DNA of 64,000 bases from Rostratula benghalensis (Eukaryota; Chordata; Aves; Charadriiformes; Rostratulidae). The notes below the pieces were generated by a model. It did no database searches. It was given only the letters and a program-made list of their open reading frames with translations, and was not told where the DNA came from. The position numbers were made by a program, and so were the translations under genes. This document shows positions 59,979-64,000 of the stretch, piece by piece (the stretch's first letter is position 1; every line of letters begins with the position of its first letter). Location of the stretch: the NCBI GenBank assembly GCA_013399305.1, contig VXAI01000164.1, positions 567,178 to 631,177 of the forward strand. Direction: 5' to 3'.

Positions 59979-62900
59979 CTGGGAAAGTTATGGCTGGATT
60001 TTGAGATAACATGAAATAAATTGTACAGCTATAGGAGCACCAATCTCCTTCAGGTGACTCAACCCACGTTAAGTTTAACATGACTACGTTGGAAAAACAG
60101 GAAGAGTAGAAAAAAAAAAATGAAAATCAGTCTTGTCTGTCAAGATATATACAAATTATAACCCAGTATTGCACTGCTGCTGGCTCCTCATTTTATTTCA
60201 TATTAAAATACACTCAGTGTAGTTACAGTACCTCAGTTATGACACAAGAAATTGGAAAATAAAAAAATCAAACACAACCCTGAACCAAGAAAAAACCACC
60301 ACAAGCCCCGTACGTATTGATGTGATTTATCCTGGTGAGCCGTCATCACAGATTGGCATGATTTCTTTGTCTTTATCATCAAAAAAAAAAAAAAATCAAA
60401 GTCAGTAATAGCTATATGGCCATGTGCTCCAGATACACCACCTTCACTTCAGACCATTAGAAAACACGTGTCTGTTACTACTGTATTGCTGTACACTGAG
60501 CTACTTTGGAAAAAAGCATTAGTAATCCAGATCCTCCTCCTTGCAAGATGAGAGGACAGCAATAAGGTAAGAGAAGGAGAGAAGGGAAGGCACGCAGGAG
60601 ACCTAGGCACAAAGCTGGAGTACAGCAGCCTTTCTATTCTCACAATTTTTTTGCTAATCACTGCAACAGTGCACTTCAAAGACAAAATGCAAGAAAAACA
60701 CAGAGTAGTGATGTAGGACTTTGAAAGGTATGTATTAAAACAGGCTATTCAAATCACTGGACACACCAAGAAATTACCTCAGCTATGGTTTCAATTTAGG
60801 CTGGGATACATAGTATCAGAGAGATATAGGTATATAAGGAAGGAATTATAGTTTATGAAGCATTAAGGATGCACCTTCAAATTCTTGAACTTGGTCATAG
60901 ATTGATTTTCTTTTCCTTAGAGCTGGCCAGAGCATCTGTGCATCAAATTCCAACAGTTGTATTAACTTGGACAATACTTCTGCTTTGATGCAAGAGGAGC
61001 TCTCAGAGCAGTATCCTATCAAGAAATGAGTTTTCAGAAGAACATGGGGAAAAAAAACAGTACATCTTTCTCATAACATTAGCGCAGCCATAAGTGGGGT
61101 TTGGTACTTTTGTGCTTCAGTGCTAGACAGAGAATAACTTCTATGGACTCGCAAGTGTTTTCCTCTGTGCTGCCTTAGCACTCATCTAATGTGAATTGCA
61201 TCAGGCATTTGCAAAATTGAAGTGCCTCAGAAAACACTCAGGATCATCACTGTCACAGGAGAGAATGAGCAATTCCATTACTACACTGTTTGAGCAAGAA
61301 GCTGTATATTGCTGAAATACTACCTTGAAGCTGACTGATTTATAGTTCTGAAACTATTAAGGGGTGGGGGGAAGAGTTTGTTTTCCAGCATAATAAAACA
61401 TGACTTCTTAGAGTTTCACCAATTCTTTAGCTTCTGGCTTAATACTAAAAAAATTCAGACTTACTCTAAGTAATTTTTTGTGTACAAGTGTTACATACCA
61501 ATATTTAACTTTATCCAGCATGATTAAATAGCTATGTCTGTTTAATCCAAGCAGAGGCAAAATTAAGATGAGTGGCAGTGTTTGGAATTCTAATTACTTT
61601 AAAACAATCAGTTTTTATGGCATGTTTAGATAATGAAAAGTTCAACACTTAAGAGTGCATCATGGCCATATACACAAACACACTTCTTAAAATGAAGGGA
61701 GATATCAGAAGGGTTCGAACCAATGCAACAGAGACTACTCAAACTGGTAACAAAGACAGGAGTTGAACAGAATCCACCCAATATTTTTCCATTCCTGATG
61801 TGTAAGTGCCAAGCTGCACAATTATGCAAGTATGTACAACAAAACATCGGTGGAGCAATGGACACAGTAACAAATGCCCACAGAAAGAAAACTTAAATTT
61901 CTTAATGACGTAACATAGCAGAGCATGCCAAGCCCCCATACCCAAGTCAACATCTCAGCAAGATGAAAGCAAAGAGAACGAGAATGGCTTCTACCACAGC
62001 TGGCTGAAAACATAAAGAAGTAAACATTGCTCAGTTCCTGCACAACAAAAGCAGAGAGCCACTGAAAGAGCAGTGCTTGATTGCAGAGCAAACAAGAGAC
62101 AGGACTTTTTTGACAATGCAGATTTTGGAAAGGTATGCTGAGAAACTGTATGTGGTAGCCTCTGCATTCAGGTGAGTAGAACACTAAATATATGGATATC
62201 AGTTAAAACTATTTGTAAGAAGAGATGTGTTGAGGTTTTTTGTTTTGGTTTGTTTAGGGGTTTTTTTTATTATCTTTTCCTAAAGGAAAGAACCAAGCAG
62301 AGTCTGAAGTGCCTCATTAAGCTAAGAGGCAAGAGTTGTTTTGGAAGCACTACCAAAATCTTTATTCTGAACACCTTCAAGCGATACATTCATGCAAAGA
62401 AATACTTCCTGACAGGGACATATGTTTTACTAGACAAAAGATAGTTACTCCTCCTAGAAAGCACTGCAACAGCAGAATGTTACATTATCATAAGCAGTTA
62501 GTTTGTGAAAAGGTGAAGAGTGAAATATTTAACGTTCCTGAGCTTTTACTATTGGTAAAGCTGTAGCTAGCAAGTCCTTACGTCAGCTGAGCACACCAGT
62601 GAGCACTGTCAATAATTCCTTTTATTCCCCAGCTAGTCAAGAAATGCAGCCCTTGATATCTGAGTCATTGCTCCACATCCTGCCCTGCTTCGGCACTTCC
62701 TCATTCAAGGCAGAGGCTCCTTGCAGCAGCACATTTCAATCTCAGCACGTTCAGACAGGATACCAAGAGATTCCACATTGGTAAGTAAGAGATCAAGTTT
62801 TCTGTCTTGCACTAGAAAGTGCAGTATCCGCACTACAACTTTTCCTCAAAGGTCTGTTACAAGTGCTTCAGAGGATGCAGACGTGGGAAAAGTGAAAAAG

Positions 62901-64000
62901 AAACAAACTGGGTTTGGTTTAGGTTTTTTCTTTATTGCAAGTGGCAGCTTGCTGGAAAGGAAAAAAATACAGATTGAGGATTTTCCCAGTTAAAACATTT
63001 CAGCTCTGTAACTCCACTCCTCCTTGCTGCATGCTAGCTGGGGTACACTTAGACTGCAAAATGAGAAGTGAGGCTAAGGCTGCCAGTAAAACAAAAGGCA
63101 GCTTTCACCTGACATCCTAGAAGGCATCTCCAGCTAATTTGCTCACTGAATACAGCTTTGCCTTTATTTCTGCTCTTTATCTTTTCTGCTTTTGTTTAAT
63201 CGTTAAACTGACACAGTGACTGGAGTCACCGAATGGGCAGTTTCGGTTCAGTGAAGTTCAGAGAATGAACACTAGGCTGAAAATAATCACACTTACCACC
63301 TCCAAACGGCAGCTGAGTAAGAGAAAAGGCTCCGACAAGACGTTTGGTATACTAGTCACACCAAAACTGAAACCCGATGTAACGGCAGGTTCTGAATGGT
63401 CACTGTTTACAAACTTACTCTGTGTAACAGCAGCTAAAAGCCCCTGTGCAAGGAAGGTACAGAGTCCTGTTGTACACACAACCACAAAGTCAGTGCTGCA
63501 CAAGAGTTGAGGTCTCAGTTTGCAGCTAGCAAAGAAGTCAAGTGCAAGAGAAAACACAAGAAGGCAAGTAACCAATTAGGAGGATTTGCCCAGGAGTTGA
63601 GTAACCATGATTTCTGTGACAACAGTTTGTAAATTTTGAAAAAGGATAACAAGATACTGTTGCACAAGCAGATTTCAGACAACCTTGTTGCCTTTGAGTT
63701 TTGATGAAAGTTCTATATTAGATTAAAAAAAAAAATCACACACAACCACAGACATATATACCAGTCCATACAGTAGGGCACTTAAAAAAATCCATTTTAA
63801 AAAACCCCTATTTTTATTCTTGAGAGCTTTTTCTCACCTTCAGAATAATCTGTACCTACCAAGGTAATGCTGGGAGAGTGGAGGGTAAAAGAGAGTCACC
63901 TTGGAAAAAGTACAAAATCAACTGATGTCATGTAGTCCAGTTTCTTGTACCTCTGTGCAAACCTAGAATGTTGGTCCCTCCAGAGCCAGCTCATACGAGA
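59979..64000. other. Intergenic DNA to window end, no gene confirmed
   Basis: AT-rich with A runs near 60,105 and 60,380. One segment (62,633-62,780) has a good acceptor, a consensus donor and a fully open frame; it is described as a finding because I cannot tie it to a gene. No other recognised feature. Confidence 0.55.

Noticed and set aside
63258..63575. Minus-strand hydrophobic 105-codon frame resembling a signal peptide protein
   Set aside because: Lacks recognised motifs, and A-rich plus-strand sequence naturally gives hydrophobic minus-strand translations.
45329..64000. Search for a second B7-family gene next to ICOSLG
   Set aside because: No frame shows the Cys, Trp and Tyr-x-Cys pattern of an Ig domain, so no paralog is supported here.

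Overview
This window is vertebrate nuclear DNA, most likely from a bird. The recognisable transposons are almost all CR1 LINEs, both internal pieces and the typical short 3' tails. The one gene I can identify is a compact six-exon immunoglobulin-superfamily gene behind a CpG island. CR1 also dominates some non-avian reptiles, so the bird call is strong but not absolute.

Layout. Bases 1-31,600 are AT-rich intergenic DNA with no coding gene I can support. They hold a CR1 tail near 8.9 kb, a plus-strand internal CR1 fragment (16.4-17.7 kb) facing a minus-strand CR1 (18.2-18.9 kb), and simple repeats. Bases 31.6-33.1 kb are T-rich on the plus strand. On the minus strand they carry broken, frameshifted coding-like stretches, perhaps an old retroelement or retrocopy, interrupted by a 30-base poly(T). 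Bases 34.5-35.6 kb are a CpG island.

The gene at 35,194-44,661 (+) is ICOSLG (B7-H2, CD275, ICOS ligand). I assembled its six coding exons from splice sites and reading phase: 14, 41, 360, 285, 177 and 47 nt. They give a 307-residue type I membrane protein with signal peptide, IgV domain, IgC domain, stalk, transmembrane helix and short tail. The IgC exon carries the peptide NGYPRPNVYWINKTDNS, which I recognise from mammalian ICOSLG. Two kappaB-like sites lie in the CpG island and intron 1. Splice read-through of exon 3 or exon 5 would give alternative products, the first with a predicted membrane anchor directly after the IgV domain.

Bases 46.8-64 kb are intergenic again. They hold a minus-strand CR1 tail (50.4 kb), a CR1 nested inside another CR1 (56.3-56.9 kb), a longer internally deleted CR1 (58.6-60.0 kb), small tandem duplications and a few orphan exon-like segments. 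No RNA gene, CRISPR array or intact mobile element was found. Most long open frames outside ICOSLG are of a length expected by chance in 64 kb.
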